Source: Chlamydiales bacterium (lineage in GTDB: Bacteria > Chlamydiota > Chlamydiia > Chlamydiales > Criblamydiaceae). Taken from it: a stretch of 64,000 nucleotides of DNA. Made by a program: the position numbers and the translations under genes. The notes beneath the pieces were generated by a model. That model searched no databases, was not told where the DNA came from, and was given only the letters and a program-made list of their open reading frames with translations. Location of the stretch: contig JACKPN010000009.1 in assembly GCA_024233575.1 (NCBI GenBank), forward strand, positions 1 to 64,000, given 5' to 3'. The number at the start of each line of letters is the position of its first letter. Within the stretch, counting starts at the first letter, position 1. Positions 9,022-17,941 of the stretch are shown in pieces.

Positions 9022-9734
9022 GCTGTTTCAAGTTCTGTAATCTTTTGCGCGATGATTGGTTCCAGGTCATCAAAGCCGCGTTTCTTATACCGGCGAATAA
9101 GAAAACGCTTGCCATTTGATAGTCCTTTCGGGAAAAGCTTAGAAAAGAGTTTGGAAACAAAGCGTTTGCCGAAGAGTTTATCGAATTGTTCTTTGTGGCG
9201 CAAGATGAAGAATAGGACATTTTCGTCATCTTGGTACTCTGTGATCATAGCAACGGCTACCCTTGCTAACATCTTCAAAGATTTTTGAATTTCCTCTAGC
9301 GCAGAAAGTAATTCTTTCTTGTCTTTTTCCGTCTGTTTATTCCGTAATAGGAGGAGGTCATGGCAATGCAGGCAGTGTACCCATGCTTTATTTGCGTATC
9401 GCTGTACTTTTAAAGCATCGGCGTTTTTAGAGGCTGTAATATCAGATAGCTGCGTTGAATAGGTCATGATTTTTTTTAGAAAACCGCCGTTTTGATTCCA
9501 GCTGAAGATACGCATATACTCTTGCGTCGTTCCTGACAACGCTTCCAAAGAAATCGCAAGTTTTTTATAGAGTCTACGCTGCTTTTTCTGCTCGCAACCT
9601 TCCGCAAGTTCGCGGTACAGAGACTTAAGTTGGGGTAGTTCTTTATATGCACATAGGAATTCTGCCAGAAGAAACTGGAACAATAGGCAGTCATTGTGAT
9701 GGTAGGAGCTAATGTATCGCTGTTCTTTTTGCAT
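9018..9734 (-). CDS. All-helical protein of unknown function
   Basis: A 238-aa, Leu/Lys-rich, predicted all-alpha protein, first gene of the operon leading to priA. Repeated amphipathic heptads and a basic C-terminal third (many Lys/Arg around 190-225) are visible. There is no membrane span or signal peptide. The ATGA overlap with the next gene indicates coupled translation. No family is recognised; it may be restricted to Chlamydiota. Confidence 0.75.
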   Translation of the reverse strand: MQKEQRYISSYHHNDCLLFQFLLAEFLCAYKELPQLKSLYRELAEGCEQKKQRRLYKKLAISLEALSGTTQEYMRIFSWNQNGGFLKKIMTYSTQLSDITASKNADALKVQRYANKAWVHCLHCHDLLLLRNKQTEKDKKELLSALEEIQKSLKMLARVAVAMITEYQDDENVLFFILRHKEQFDKLFGKRFVSKLFSKLFPKGLSNGKRFLIRRYKKRGFDDLEPIIAQKITELETA

Positions 9735-9795
9735 CGGTCACTATTTGTAGCTGATCCTCTTAAAAGCTATCAAATCGGGAAGAAAAGGGGAATAA

Positions 9796-9832
9796 AAAAG
9801 AAAAAAGCGCAATCGGCAAGGTGCCGATTGCG
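9796..9832 (-). terminator. Intrinsic terminator of the HctB-like gene
   Basis: On the minus strand CGCAATCGGCA and TGCCGATTGCG pair over 11 bp with a 3-nt loop (stem 9808-9832), followed by a T-rich tract (9796-9806). It lies 14 nt after the stop of the HctB-like gene. Confidence 0.85.
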
Positions 9833-9846
9833 TATCGTTCTGATAA

Positions 9847-9981
9847 TTAACGCGAAGTGCTTCGCGTATTGCGAGTCTTTGCTGTAGTTGCTGCACGACG
9901 TTGCGTTGTTTTGCGAGCTGTTGCTGTCGTGCGCTTCGTAGTTGTTGTCTTTCTACTCGTAGATGTTGAACGCTGAGCCAT
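9847..9981 (-). CDS. HctB-like (Hc2-type) basic nucleoprotein, very short
   Basis: A 44-residue protein made almost only of Thr, Arg, Lys, Ser, Ala and Gln, with repeated RKTT/KRTT/RRAATT units. ATG 9981 follows an AAGGAGG ribosome-binding site at the right distance, and a strong terminator follows. Chlamydial histone H1-like Hc2 proteins are low-complexity, Lys/Arg/Ala-rich DNA condensers used in elementary bodies, and their length varies greatly. This is at the short end and Thr/Arg- rather than Ala/Lys-dominated. The role in nucleoid compaction follows from composition only. Confidence 0.7.
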   Translation of the reverse strand: MAQRSTSTSRKTTTTKRTTATARKTTQRRAATTAKTRNTRSTSR

Positions 9982-10065
9982 ATTTGCCTCCTTGCTGCAA
10001 TGGTTCCGCTTACCCTTACTTTCGAACACCCGGGAAATACCGTCAATGTTGAACGTAAGTATCTG

Positions 10066-12606
10066 TTAACCAAAGAATGTCATCTGCATATGGTCGTTTT
10101 CGGGCTTAGGCTTTCTCCTCTTGGGCGTCCGTTTTGGCTGAGACGGTTCAAACACCCCTTTCCTATTGGCATTCTCTTCAAGATGTTCCAATATTTCCTT
10201 CGCTCTACCAAGGACTGCAGTCGGCAGCCCCGCCAGCCGTGCAACATGGATTCCATAGCTTTTGTCTGTTCCGCCTTTCACGATCTTTCGCAAAAAGACG
10301 ATATGGTCCTCGCTCTCATGCACGGCGACATTATAGTTAATGGCGCCGGGAACTTTCTCTTCCAGCTTGGTTAATTCCCAATAATGCGTGGCAAACAGCG
10401 TTTTGGCGCGTTGTCCTTCAGCAGTCAATAAGAACTCTGCTACCGACCAAGCTATAGAGATCCCGTCATAAGTGCTAGTGCCGCGACCGATTTCGTCAAG
10501 GATCACCAGTGAACGCGATGTCGCGTTGTTCAGGATGTTCGCCGTCTCTGTCATCTCTACCATAAATGTCGACTGCCCACGGGCGAGATCATCGCTGGCA
10601 CCGATTCTTGTAAACACTTTATCGATCACACCAATGTGCGCCTCTTTTGCCGGCACGAACGATCCCATTTGCGCCATGATGGTAATGAGGGCAACCTGCC
10701 GAATATAGGTGGATTTGCCGGCCATATTGGGGCCGGTGATTAGCAAGAGACGGTTTTTCTCGTCGTCGAGCAACGTATCATTAGGAACAAATTTCTCGCT
10801 GCCGTTCGCCGCTTCAATAACCGGATGGCGTCCATCCTTGATTGTTATTAAGTCGCTACTGTCAACGATAGGGCGGACATAGCCATGCTGGCGTGCCAGT
10901 GCAGCCAGCGACTGGATGCAGTCGAGCCGTGCCAGGGATTGCGCTACATGCAGGACGGTGTTCGCATATTTCGATACCTCATGACGCAAGTTGGCAAACA
11001 GTTCGCTTTCGATAGAGGCGATGCGCTCTTCGGCAGTCAGCACCTTGCTTTCGTAATCTTTGAGTTCCGGACTGATGAACCTTTCTGCATTGACGAGCGT
11101 CTGCCGGCGTTGGAACGTATCCGGCATTTTGTCTGCCTGTCCTTTACTCACTTCAATGTAATAGCCGAACATTCGGTTGTAGCCGACTTTCAGCGTCTTA
11201 ATTCCTGTCGTTTCGCGCAGGTTTGCCTGATATCTAGCTATCCAGTTTTTTCCATTCCTGCTAATCTCCCGCAGGTCATCAAGTTCTTTGTTGAAACCAT
11301 CGTTGAAGATGTTCCCGTCATTAACGCGTGCCGGCGGTTCTTCGACGATAGCGCGGGCGATCAGCTGCGTCATTTCCGGCAGCGGATTCAGAAGGTTCAG
11401 CTCCTCGTCGACCATTGCACTTGAGCCCGTTAGGCTTTGCAATAACGACCGCATCTGAGGAATCGGCTCGAATGAGGCGCGTAGGCTGACAAGATCGCGT
11501 GGCGATGCATATCCCGAACTGACCTTCATGATCAGCCTTTCCATGTCTCGAACCTGCTCAAGCAAGCGGCTAATATGTTCCAAAGCAGGCGTATTTTTAA
11601 CGAACATTTCGACAGCATCCTGCCGAGCATGGATCAAGTCAGTAGAAAGCAACGGCTGCTTTACCCAGTGGCGCAGAAGGCGTCCACCCATCGGCGTGCA
11701 GGTTTTATCCATCACTTGAAACAGTGTATTCTGCTTGTTGCCTTCATGAAGCGATTCGGTAAGCTCAAGGTTGCGCTGCGATGTACGATCCAATGACATG
11801 TATTGCGATACCGAATAGGTGTGGACATCTTTGATATGGTCAAGGCTCAGGCATAGTGTTTCCTGCAGGTACTGCAACAAAGCGCCACCGGCGTTGATGC
11901 CGGCGACCACACCCTTCAAACCATAGCCGTCGAGGTTATGCACTCCTAGATGCGCGACAAGAAAATCGTAGGTTACTTGATGTTCAAAATGCCAGTCTTC
12001 ATGTTCGTTCAGAAGAAAGTTGAACGATTGTTGAAGTTCGGCGAAACTGTGTGAATATTTACTTTTGAAGCGCTTAGATGTCAACACCTCAGCAGGGCGT
12101 AAACGGTAAAGCTCGTTCATCAGATCAGTTTCATTATCGAACTCAATGATAAAAAATTCTGCCGTCGTCAAATCCAGGACAGCAAGGCCATATAACGAGC
12201 CGACTTGCGTAATCGAGACGAAAAAATTATTTGACTTGTCGGAGAGCAGTGATGAGTTGACTACAGTTCCCGGTGTCACAACCCTGACTACTTCACGTTT
12301 GACCAAGCCCTTGCACTTCTTGGGGTCTTCTGTTTGCTCGGCAACAGCAACACGGAATCCCTTGGCCACCAATTTATCGATATATCCTTCGCATGTATGG
12401 CAGGGTACCCCTGCCATCGGAATGTCTTGCCGTTTGGTCAGCGTTAACTCCAACTCTCGAGCTAGTAAGACAGCATCATCGTAGAAAGCCTCGTAAAAAT
12501 CTCCCATACGAAAAAGAAGCACGGCATTCTCAGCGATACCTTTGCATGCGTGCCATTGCGCCATCATTGGAGATACCTTTTGTTCAGATTCGCTTTCTAC
12601 AGTCAT
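10066..12606 (-). CDS. mutS: DNA mismatch repair protein MutS
   Basis: Mismatch-recognition ATPase of 846 aa. The N-terminal mismatch-binding Phe-x-Glu is present in GDFYEAF (about 34-40). The ATPase domain has Walker A GPNMAGKSTYIRQ, STFMVEM, Walker B DEIGRGTSTYDG and ATHYWEL. The C-terminus is basic (RTPKRRKPK) and ends in QMTFFG, which resembles the beta-clamp-binding motif QxxLF at the MutS tail. It appears to be transcribed alone. Confidence 0.97.
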   Translation of the reverse strand: MTVESESEQKVSPMMAQWHACKGIAENAVLLFRMGDFYEAFYDDAVLLARELELTLTKRQDIPMAGVPCHTCEGYIDKLVAKGFRVAVAEQTEDPKKCKGLVKREVVRVVTPGTVVNSSLLSDKSNNFFVSITQVGSLYGLAVLDLTTAEFFIIEFDNETDLMNELYRLRPAEVLTSKRFKSKYSHSFAELQQSFNFLLNEHEDWHFEHQVTYDFLVAHLGVHNLDGYGLKGVVAGINAGGALLQYLQETLCLSLDHIKDVHTYSVSQYMSLDRTSQRNLELTESLHEGNKQNTLFQVMDKTCTPMGGRLLRHWVKQPLLSTDLIHARQDAVEMFVKNTPALEHISRLLEQVRDMERLIMKVSSGYASPRDLVSLRASFEPIPQMRSLLQSLTGSSAMVDEELNLLNPLPEMTQLIARAIVEEPPARVNDGNIFNDGFNKELDDLREISRNGKNWIARYQANLRETTGIKTLKVGYNRMFGYYIEVSKGQADKMPDTFQRRQTLVNAERFISPELKDYESKVLTAEERIASIESELFANLRHEVSKYANTVLHVAQSLARLDCIQSLAALARQHGYVRPIVDSSDLITIKDGRHPVIEAANGSEKFVPNDTLLDDEKNRLLLITGPNMAGKSTYIRQVALITIMAQMGSFVPAKEAHIGVIDKVFTRIGASDDLARGQSTFMVEMTETANILNNATSRSLVILDEIGRGTSTYDGISIAWSVAEFLLTAEGQRAKTLFATHYWELTKLEEKVPGAINYNVAVHESEDHIVFLRKIVKGGTDKSYGIHVARLAGLPTAVLGRAKEILEHLEENANRKGVFEPSQPKRTPKRRKPKPENDHMQMTFFG

Positions 12607-12695
12607 GATAATCCGCCTTTTTTTGCGATAGTTTTACCAAGAAATTCCCTTGGAAGGCAAGGGAATCTTGGAGATTGACGGGCATGCTGCCTAAG

Positions 12696-12853
12696 GAGCT
12701 GCTTGCAAAATTCGTTGGGTGTGGTTTTTCCTGCAATTTTGTGGCTCACAAAGAGCAGAATTCGACGCAAACTGTCATCAGTTTGCGAGAACGAGCACGA
12801 AGTGAGGAGGAAAATTGCAGGAAAAACGCCCCAAATAATTTTGCAAGTAGCTC
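12696..12853. repeat. Palindromic interspersed repeat, family A, copy 1
   Basis: A 158-bp element whose ends form an imperfect inverted repeat of about 44 bp (GCTTGCAAAATT.. TTTTTCCTGCAATTTT and its complement), with an internal hairpin of the CAAACTGTCATCAGTTTG type. Related copies lie at 14171-14326 and 17767-17922, with a degraded one near 30225-30340. It is noncoding; a short open frame crossing it is not a gene. The 12607-13036 gap between mutS and the next gene holds only this element plus the possible frameshifted tail of the pyruvyl transferase. Confidence 0.85.
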
Positions 12854-13036
12854 TAAGGGCATAAATTTATTTTGGGAACCTTGATCATGAAATTTTTTAC
12901 TGAATAAGTCACTCTCCAATGATTAGTGAATGCAATTGTTGCCGCATATCAATTGCTCGGCGTACATAGGATGCATTGCGTATCGAAGTGATCGGTAATT
13001 TCATTGTCATATCCATAAAAAGTCGTTCCGCTAGCA

Positions 13037-14029
13037 TTAACGCGATAGAGAAGCGCTGCGAAAATCGATTTTCTGAACATGTGCAGTTCCTGGCTTGTTT
13101 TTGGCTACCCATTCGGAGACCCTGTTGATCAGATCATCTCGGATCGGAAGATAATCTTTTTTATTTTCTTGCGGTGTGTCGAAATTAAAATCATAGTTTC
13201 CGTTAAGGAAGTCTTCGATGGTACAGTGACGCACTAAATTTTTTAATCCCGTAAATCTCTCGTTAGGTTCTCCCAACAATAGCACCGGCGTTCCAAGTGC
13301 CAGACAGGGCAGCGCGGCATGTAAGCGCACCGTAACCACGCATTTTGCCTTTTGGTACCGTTTAAGAATATTTTTCGCATGGCTCAGTCGATCACGATGG
13401 TCTCTTTTAAGATAGATTTCCAAAGGCACGCCGTGTGTGATGACTTCGACAGGCGTGTTTGTACATGATCGTATTTGCTGTACGCATGACTCTGGGATGT
13501 CGACGGCATAAATGATATCGTCTCTTTCTGTTTCAGGGTTGTCCAAAGTCAGCGTCAAGCAACCGGAAAAGTAGCTGGGAATGTCTCGCTTTTGCAGCTC
13601 TTCCAATGTCGTCAGATCTCTAGCACCAATTGGGGCATGATTTCTTAGATAGTCTATCCCTTCCTCGCTAAAGGCCTCTTCGTAAAATCTTGGCGTTAAA
13701 TGAAAGGAGATGAATAGGGGAATGATATCGGCTGAGGGCGGCCAACTTATTTCCGGAGCAGAAAAATGGTCGCCCCACCAAAAGTTCTTTGTATGCATGA
13801 ACCAGCCGTTGACGATCACATGCAGAGGATACTTGCTGCTGAATTCTGCTATCGATTCCCTGTCGATTGGCGTACTTTTCTTAGGGAGAAAGCGCATGGC
13901 TGCAATGGTTTGAATATCATCGCCAATGTTTGTTGTTGAATATGAGATATAACCGAACTTGCTTATTTGTCCGTAGGTGTTGCAGCTGACAGAGACCAGA
14001 AAAACGAGTAGATGCAAAAGTTTGTTCAT
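13037..14029 (-). CDS. Polysaccharide pyruvyl transferase family protein
   Basis: A 330-aa protein starting with a hydrophobic signal-like segment (MNKLLHLLVFLVSVSC; the Cys at 16 could be a lipobox Cys). The body has the family's features: GYISYSTTNIGDDIQTIAA near the start, HVIVNGWF, a GARD motif (IGARDLTTLEEL, about 133-144), SGCLTLTL, and the C-terminal VTVRLHAALPCLALGTPVLL. Such enzymes transfer pyruvyl groups to surface glycans. The stop at 13037 may be premature: another frame continues for about 50 residues of plausible helical sequence to a TGA at 12909, so a one-base indel near 13070 could have shortened the protein. It is flanked on both sides by family A repeats. Confidence 0.8.
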   Translation of the reverse strand: MNKLLHLLVFLVSVSCNTYGQISKFGYISYSTTNIGDDIQTIAAMRFLPKKSTPIDRESIAEFSSKYPLHVIVNGWFMHTKNFWWGDHFSAPEISWPPSADIIPLFISFHLTPRFYEEAFSEEGIDYLRNHAPIGARDLTTLEELQKRDIPSYFSGCLTLTLDNPETERDDIIYAVDIPESCVQQIRSCTNTPVEVITHGVPLEIYLKRDHRDRLSHAKNILKRYQKAKCVVTVRLHAALPCLALGTPVLLLGEPNERFTGLKNLVRHCTIEDFLNGNYDFNFDTPQENKKDYLPIRDDLINRVSEWVAKNKPGTAHVQKIDFRSASLSR

Positions 14030-14170
14030 GATTGTCTCCCCTTGTTACGAACGAGTCTGCTAGAAGCTAATCAGTCGAAAGTTTTTTATCAATAGTCACG
14101 CTACACAGTAATCGGGCAGAGATAACATTCTCAATCGTTGATCCAAGAAAATCATTTTAATCGTATAGAT

Positions 14171-14326
14171 GAGCCACTTGCAAAATTATTTGGGGCGTTT
14201 TTCCTGCAATTTTCCGTCTCACTTTGAGCTCGTTCTTGCAAACTGTCATCAGTTTGCTTCAAACTCCGTCCTTCGTGAGCCACTAAATTGCTAGAAAAAC
14301 GCCCCAAATAATTTTGCAAGTGGCTT
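14171..14326. repeat. Palindromic interspersed repeat, family A, copy 2
   Basis: The best-preserved copy. Its ends are almost perfect inverted repeats over about 40 bp (GCCACTTGCAAAATTATTT.. and GGGGCGTTTTTCC.. with their complements). A central CAAACTGTCATCAGTTTG dyad would form a long cruciform or RNA hairpin. It occupies most of the 14030-14500 gap, which shows no coding potential. Confidence 0.9.
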
Positions 14327-14500
14327 AGATGATAAAAGAATTTAAAGCAGTCAGAGGCATTCTGACGGCATGAAAGCGTACCAAGTACTTGAGATGGGAA
14401 GTTGTCAATATGGCTAAATTTCGATAATTCGTCTCATCTGCGTTTTTTTGATAAAACTTTCCGTCAATCTCCACGTTCATTGCTGCTCTGGACTTGCTCT

Positions 14501-14815
14501 TTAGCTGTCACAGGAAATGGTCTTTACAAATACGGTGAGAGTTTTCTCATTTGAAGGATCTAGTTCTTTTAACACATAAAAATGATAACAATCAGTAACG
14601 CACAAAAATTTGTATTCACTTACTGGTTCTGACCACATAGCAAAAATGCCTTTCTCACGTGAGTCGTAGAATTTGACTGAATCACCAGTCAATGCAGTTA
14701 TTACAGGATACGTGGATAATGGGAACAAATTGCGCTGACGGTCTGTTTTAGCGATATGTTGATAGGAACTCAAGTTCGCATTTGGGTCTAGTTCTTTAAA
14801 TTCAATTTTGGCCAT
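14501..14815 (-). CDS. Hypothetical protein, 104 aa
   Basis: ATG 14815 is preceded by GAGGAAG, a good ribosome-binding site. The product is soluble and beta-rich, with two Cys and several aromatic residues in the second half. No signal peptide, membrane span or known motif is visible. It stands alone between a repeat and the LicD pair. Function is unknown. Confidence 0.6.
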   Translation of the reverse strand: MAKIEFKELDPNANLSSYQHIAKTDRQRNLFPLSTYPVITALTGDSVKFYDSREKGIFAMWSEPVSEYKFLCVTDCYHFYVLKELDPSNEKTLTVFVKTISCDS

Positions 14816-14881
14816 AACACTTCCTCACGTTATCGTTAGGACATAAAATATAAGGCAGACACATGTAAATTTGCAAAAAAA

Positions 14882-14925
14882 AAATAGACGCAGCGATTCG
14901 TTTTCGTCTATATAACTCAAGCGTT
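14882..14925 (+). promoter_or_regulatory. Upstream region shared by the two LicD genes, copy 1
   Basis: ATAGACG ... CGTCTAT is a 7-bp inverted repeat enclosing GCGATTCGTTTT, followed at once by TATAA, a plausible -10. Nearly the same block lies at 16516-16552 before the second LicD gene, so a regulatory segment was duplicated together with the gene. The dyad overlaps the presumptive promoter, as an operator would. Confidence 0.5.
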
Positions 14926-14953
14926 TTACTGATTAAAACGTGTTTTTAATGAA

Positions 14954-15690
14954 TTGAAAATGAATACTCATTACATCCTTCCTTTCATTTTGTTTTCTAT
15001 TTTGATCACCTTCTCACTGGATGGCAACACCACTAGGTTGTTGGTCGCGTTAGGAGAAAAATGTGATTTGTCTCCTCAGGGGTTGGCTTCCGACGCACAT
15101 GCGCTCGTAGTTTCAGGCACAGAAAAGTCAATGAGAGAACAGATCGTTCATCATGACATGCGCGATAATACCCACCTGTTTATACTTTATTCACCTGATT
15201 CCTGTTTGCCAGCCTTTGCGTCTGATCTATGTTATGACTATCTCATTCTCAATGATGACCGTGAACATGCTTACAATAAGCTGAATGCTAAAATAGCCTC
15301 TCTTCCTGCAACCAGTGACGAACTACCACAATTGAGTCCAGAAGAGAGAGGGGAGTTCTATTCGCTTTTGATGAAGGTTTCTGACGTACTTAATGATGAT
15401 CGTATTGCATTTTGGGGTATTTCAGGAACATTACTCGGAGCTGTCAGGCATGCCATGGTCTCGTGGGATGATGATATTGATATCGTTATCTGTCATAAAG
15501 ATCAGCAAATGCTAAAAAAAATTGCCAAGTCTCTGAAAAAAATCGGTCTCGAATTGTATGCTTACCAAGATTATTACTATAAAATCTTTTCCGAAAATGG
15601 CAGTCCTGTCATAGAAGAAAATAAAAAATATTTGGCCTTGGAAATATCCGTTTATTGATCTATTTATCGCAAATAATTTTGAGGTCGGAT
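14954..15690 (+). pseudogene. LicD-family protein, frameshifted and 3'-truncated copy
   Basis: A near-duplicate of the intact LicD gene at 16581. The reading frame (234 aa) has a signal-like N-terminus, a shared domain of about 110 aa, then the LicD core FWGISGTLLGAVRH and SWDDDIDIVI. One codon is missing just before the DDD motif (HAMVSW versus HAGMVPW). A one-base insertion in an A-run near 15617 shifts the frame, so the last residues are nonsense and the stop is at 15658. In the corrected frame homology resumes (WPWKYPFIDLF) and breaks off near 15685, where unrelated sequence begins. The C-terminal third is missing, so it is probably non-functional. Confidence 0.8.
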
Positions 15691-15862
15691 TCATCCAAGC
15701 AGTCTTTGTCACATGGTCATATTCATCTTTTTTTGCAAAATAGATGTCTGTATTCCACTTCTCTTCTCTAGCATAAATAATGATGCCTGCAGTGTCGTGA
15801 TGAAAAACCTTTTTTTTTACTGATTTGTTATCTGAGGTCTTGAAGACTTTGGCCTGTTCCAT
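15680..15862 (-). pseudogene. Truncated gene cut by the LicD duplication junction
   Basis: Begins at ATG 15862, immediately after the TAG of the upstream gene (zero spacing), so it was translationally coupled. About 60 residues look coding. Beyond about 15685 the frame runs antisense through LicD sequence to a stop at 15512, which is not native. The original 3' end was replaced when the LicD copy arrived. No domain can be identified in the remnant. Confidence 0.45.
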
Positions 15863-16258
15863 CTAGTTCCGGATTTTCTCATCAAGTTCAATAGGGGTTC
15901 TACTTACCTTGTAAGGACTTTGTGACATGTCAACCCACAATTTCCCTGTTGCATTGTCGTCAGTCTCTTCGATTTGAACAGAAACGGGTCCAGATGATTG
16001 GATATAGAATTTTGTACTGCCACAATAGACTAGTTCTCCCTTATTTGGGTATAGTAGCGTCTGGTCATTGATCTGGATTTTCCACTCTGTTCTGCCTGTT
16101 CTGCCAAGCCCAATATATGCTAATGCTAACTTGTATGGTCTTTCTGCAGTTTCTTCTTTACAGATTTCTACTTTTCTGGCTGCTCTATCCCGTTGATGAT
16201 TGAAGGTGAAGGTGCCACTGGCTTGTATGCCTGCTAAAAATGTTATCGTGCTCATCAT
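15863..16258 (-). CDS. Hypothetical beta-rich protein, 131 aa
   Basis: Start ATGATG at 16258/16255 with AAAGGAT just upstream. The product is soluble and beta-rich with several charged strands; the composition recalls small lectin-like or actinoporin-like folds, but no motif can be named. The TAG stop directly abuts the ATG of the truncated downstream gene, so the two formed an operon reading into the LicD duplication. Function is unknown. Confidence 0.55.
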   Translation of the reverse strand: MMSTITFLAGIQASGTFTFNHQRDRAARKVEICKEETAERPYKLALAYIGLGRTGRTEWKIQINDQTLLYPNKGELVYCGSTKFYIQSSGPVSVQIEETDDNATGKLWVDMSQSPYKVSRTPIELDEKIRN

Positions 16259-16515
16259 ATCCTTTAGAGTTGTTTTGGTTGATATTTTGGTTCTTATCAG
16301 GGAAGTTGTACTATCGCTAAGTTTTTCATATCATAGCTTTTTTTATCAGCATTCTCGAGTGTTTTGTTTTTTTTACTCTCTCAAAAATATATAAAAATCA
16401 TGGCGGCACCTGCCATCAAGCCCTAGAAACACCTATTTTAGCCATAGCAAACCTTCCCATGATTACGCAGATTATTAAAGATCAAATCGTAAGGAAGATG
16501 CTCGTAAAAAAAAAG

Positions 16516-16552
16516 AAATAGACGAGGCGATTCGTTTTCTTCTATAAAACGC
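16516..16552 (+). promoter_or_regulatory. Upstream region shared by the two LicD genes, copy 2
   Basis: TAGACGAGGCGATTCG... CTTCTATAAAA closely matches the block before the first LicD gene: the same inverted TAGACG/CTTCTA arms, the same GCGATTCGTTTT core and a following TATAAA. The 16259-16565 gap otherwise shows no gene. Confidence 0.5.
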
Positions 16553-16580
16553 AAACATTGGACTGATGAATGAAGTAATC

Positions 16581-17603
16581 ATGAATACACGCTACATATT
16601 TCATTTGATTTTATCACTTATTTTGATCAGCTTCCCCTTGGAAGGAAACACTCCTAGATTATTGATCGTGTTGGGCGAAAAATGTGACTTTTCTCCACAG
16701 CAATTAGCTTCTGATGTGCATGCGCTCATAGTTTCAGGCACAGAAAAATCAATGAGAGAACAGATCATTCTTCATGACACGCGCGATAATACCCACCTGT
16801 TTGTGCTCAATTCACCTGTTTCCTGTTTAATTGCCTTTGCGTCCGATCTATATTATGACTATCTATTTCTCAATGATGACCGTGAACATGCTTACAATGA
16901 GCTGAATGCTAAAATAGCCTCTCTTCCTGCAACCAGTGATGAACTACCTCGATTGAGTCCAGAAGAGAGAGGGGAGTTCTATTCGCTTTTGATGAAGGTT
17001 TCCGAAGTGCTCAATCATCATCATATTACATTTTGGGGTATTTCAGGGACATTACTCGGAGCTGTCAGGCATGCAGGAATGGTCCCATGGGATGACGATA
17101 TTGATATTGTTATCCTTCACAAGGATCAGCGAAAGCTCAGAAAAATTACTAACTCTTTGAAGAGAGCTGGGCTTGAGTTGTATGTCTATCAAGATTATTT
17201 TTACAAAATATTTTCGGAAAATGGCAATTCTGTCATAGATGAAGATGGAAATGTCTGGCCTTGGAAATATCCATTTATTGACCTTTTTGTTGTAAATAAT
17301 TTAGATGGCCATCTATGCATCGTATCGCATGCCTATCCGCAAATCGATTTATATCGTGAACAAGAAGGGTATCGAGGCTGGTTCTTGTATCCTGAAGAGC
17401 TACAGCTGCCTCAGGTGTTTTTACCTTTTGGCCCACTCAATTTACCTGTACCCCACTATGCTGAAGCGATCTTAGACCGTGAGTATGGTGTCGATTGGAG
17501 GACTACAGCTTACCTATGGCATGACCATTCATGTGAAAAAGAACTAAAGAGGATTAAGGTCGACTTGATTAATTGTATTCCTCCTACATTCGTTTTGCCA
17601 TGA
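16581..17603 (+). CDS. LicD-family phosphotransferase, exported or membrane-anchored
   Basis: I choose ATG 16581 (a start at 16566 is possible); the product is 340 aa. A basic residue followed by FHLILSLILISF forms a signal peptide or anchor. An approximately 110-aa N-terminal domain precedes the LicD core: FWGISGTLLGAVRHAG then VPWDDDIDIVI, the Asp cluster that binds metal and nucleotide in this nucleotidyltransferase-fold family. LicD enzymes transfer phosphocholine or related phospho-alditols to surface glycans; eukaryotic fukutin is a relative. The signal-like N-terminus implies action outside the cytosol, which is unusual for CDP-choline-dependent LicD. The paralogue at 14954 is broken. 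Confidence 0.85.
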   Translation: MNTRYIFHLILSLILISFPLEGNTPRLLIVLGEKCDFSPQQLASDVHALIVSGTEKSMREQIILHDTRDNTHLFVLNSPVSCLIAFASDLYYDYLFLNDDREHAYNELNAKIASLPATSDELPRLSPEERGEFYSLLMKVSEVLNHHHITFWGISGTLLGAVRHAGMVPWDDDIDIVILHKDQRKLRKITNSLKRAGLELYVYQDYFYKIFSENGNSVIDEDGNVWPWKYPFIDLFVVNNLDGHLCIVSHAYPQIDLYREQEGYRGWFLYPEELQLPQVFLPFGPLNLPVPHYAEAILDREYGVDWRTTAYLWHDHSCEKELKRIKVDLINCIPPTFVLP

Positions 17604-17766
17604 GGAACCTACTCGACTTACAAGATTTACATGGATTAACGATGTTTTTCCCGAGGAGTGTTTCTTTCATGTGGGAACAAGGGCGATAATATTGTAGGAA
17701 GGCAATAATTTAAATGATTCTTAATTAGATCTTTAAATATTCAATATATAATATTTTTATTAAAAC

Positions 17767-17922
17767 AGCCATTTCCAAAAATAGTTGGCTGTGGTGTTTC
17801 TAGCAATTTATGGCTCGCAAAGGGCGTAATTCGGCGCAAACTGTTGACAGTATGCGAGAACGATCGCGAAGTGAGACGAAAAATTGCAGAAAAAACGCCC
17901 CAGATAATTTTGCAAGTGGCTC
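17767..17922. repeat. Palindromic interspersed repeat, family A, copy 3
   Basis: Diverged copy: the left arm is degraded (AGCCATTTCCAAAAATAGTTG), while the right arm keeps GCCCCAGATAATTTTGCAAG. It retains the CGCAAACTGTTGACAGTATGCG central dyad. It ends 20 nt before the ATG of the next gene and therefore forms its 5' leader. The rest of the 17604-17941 gap is AT-rich noncoding sequence. Confidence 0.8.
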
Positions 17923-17941
17923 AAAAGTGTGGAGATTTTAA

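Noticed and set aside
10885..11424. 179-codon plus-strand open frame
   Set aside because: Antisense to the mutS core domain.
12675..12884. 69-codon plus-strand open frame
   Set aside because: Lies across the family A palindrome, so it is repeat sequence rather than a gene.
15512..15685. Downstream half of the minus-strand frame starting at 15862
   Set aside because: This part is antisense to LicD sequence and is an artefact of the duplication junction.
12696..17922. CRISPR array
   Set aside because: The repeats are ~157-bp palindromes kilobases apart, not short direct repeats with regular spacers; no cas genes are present.
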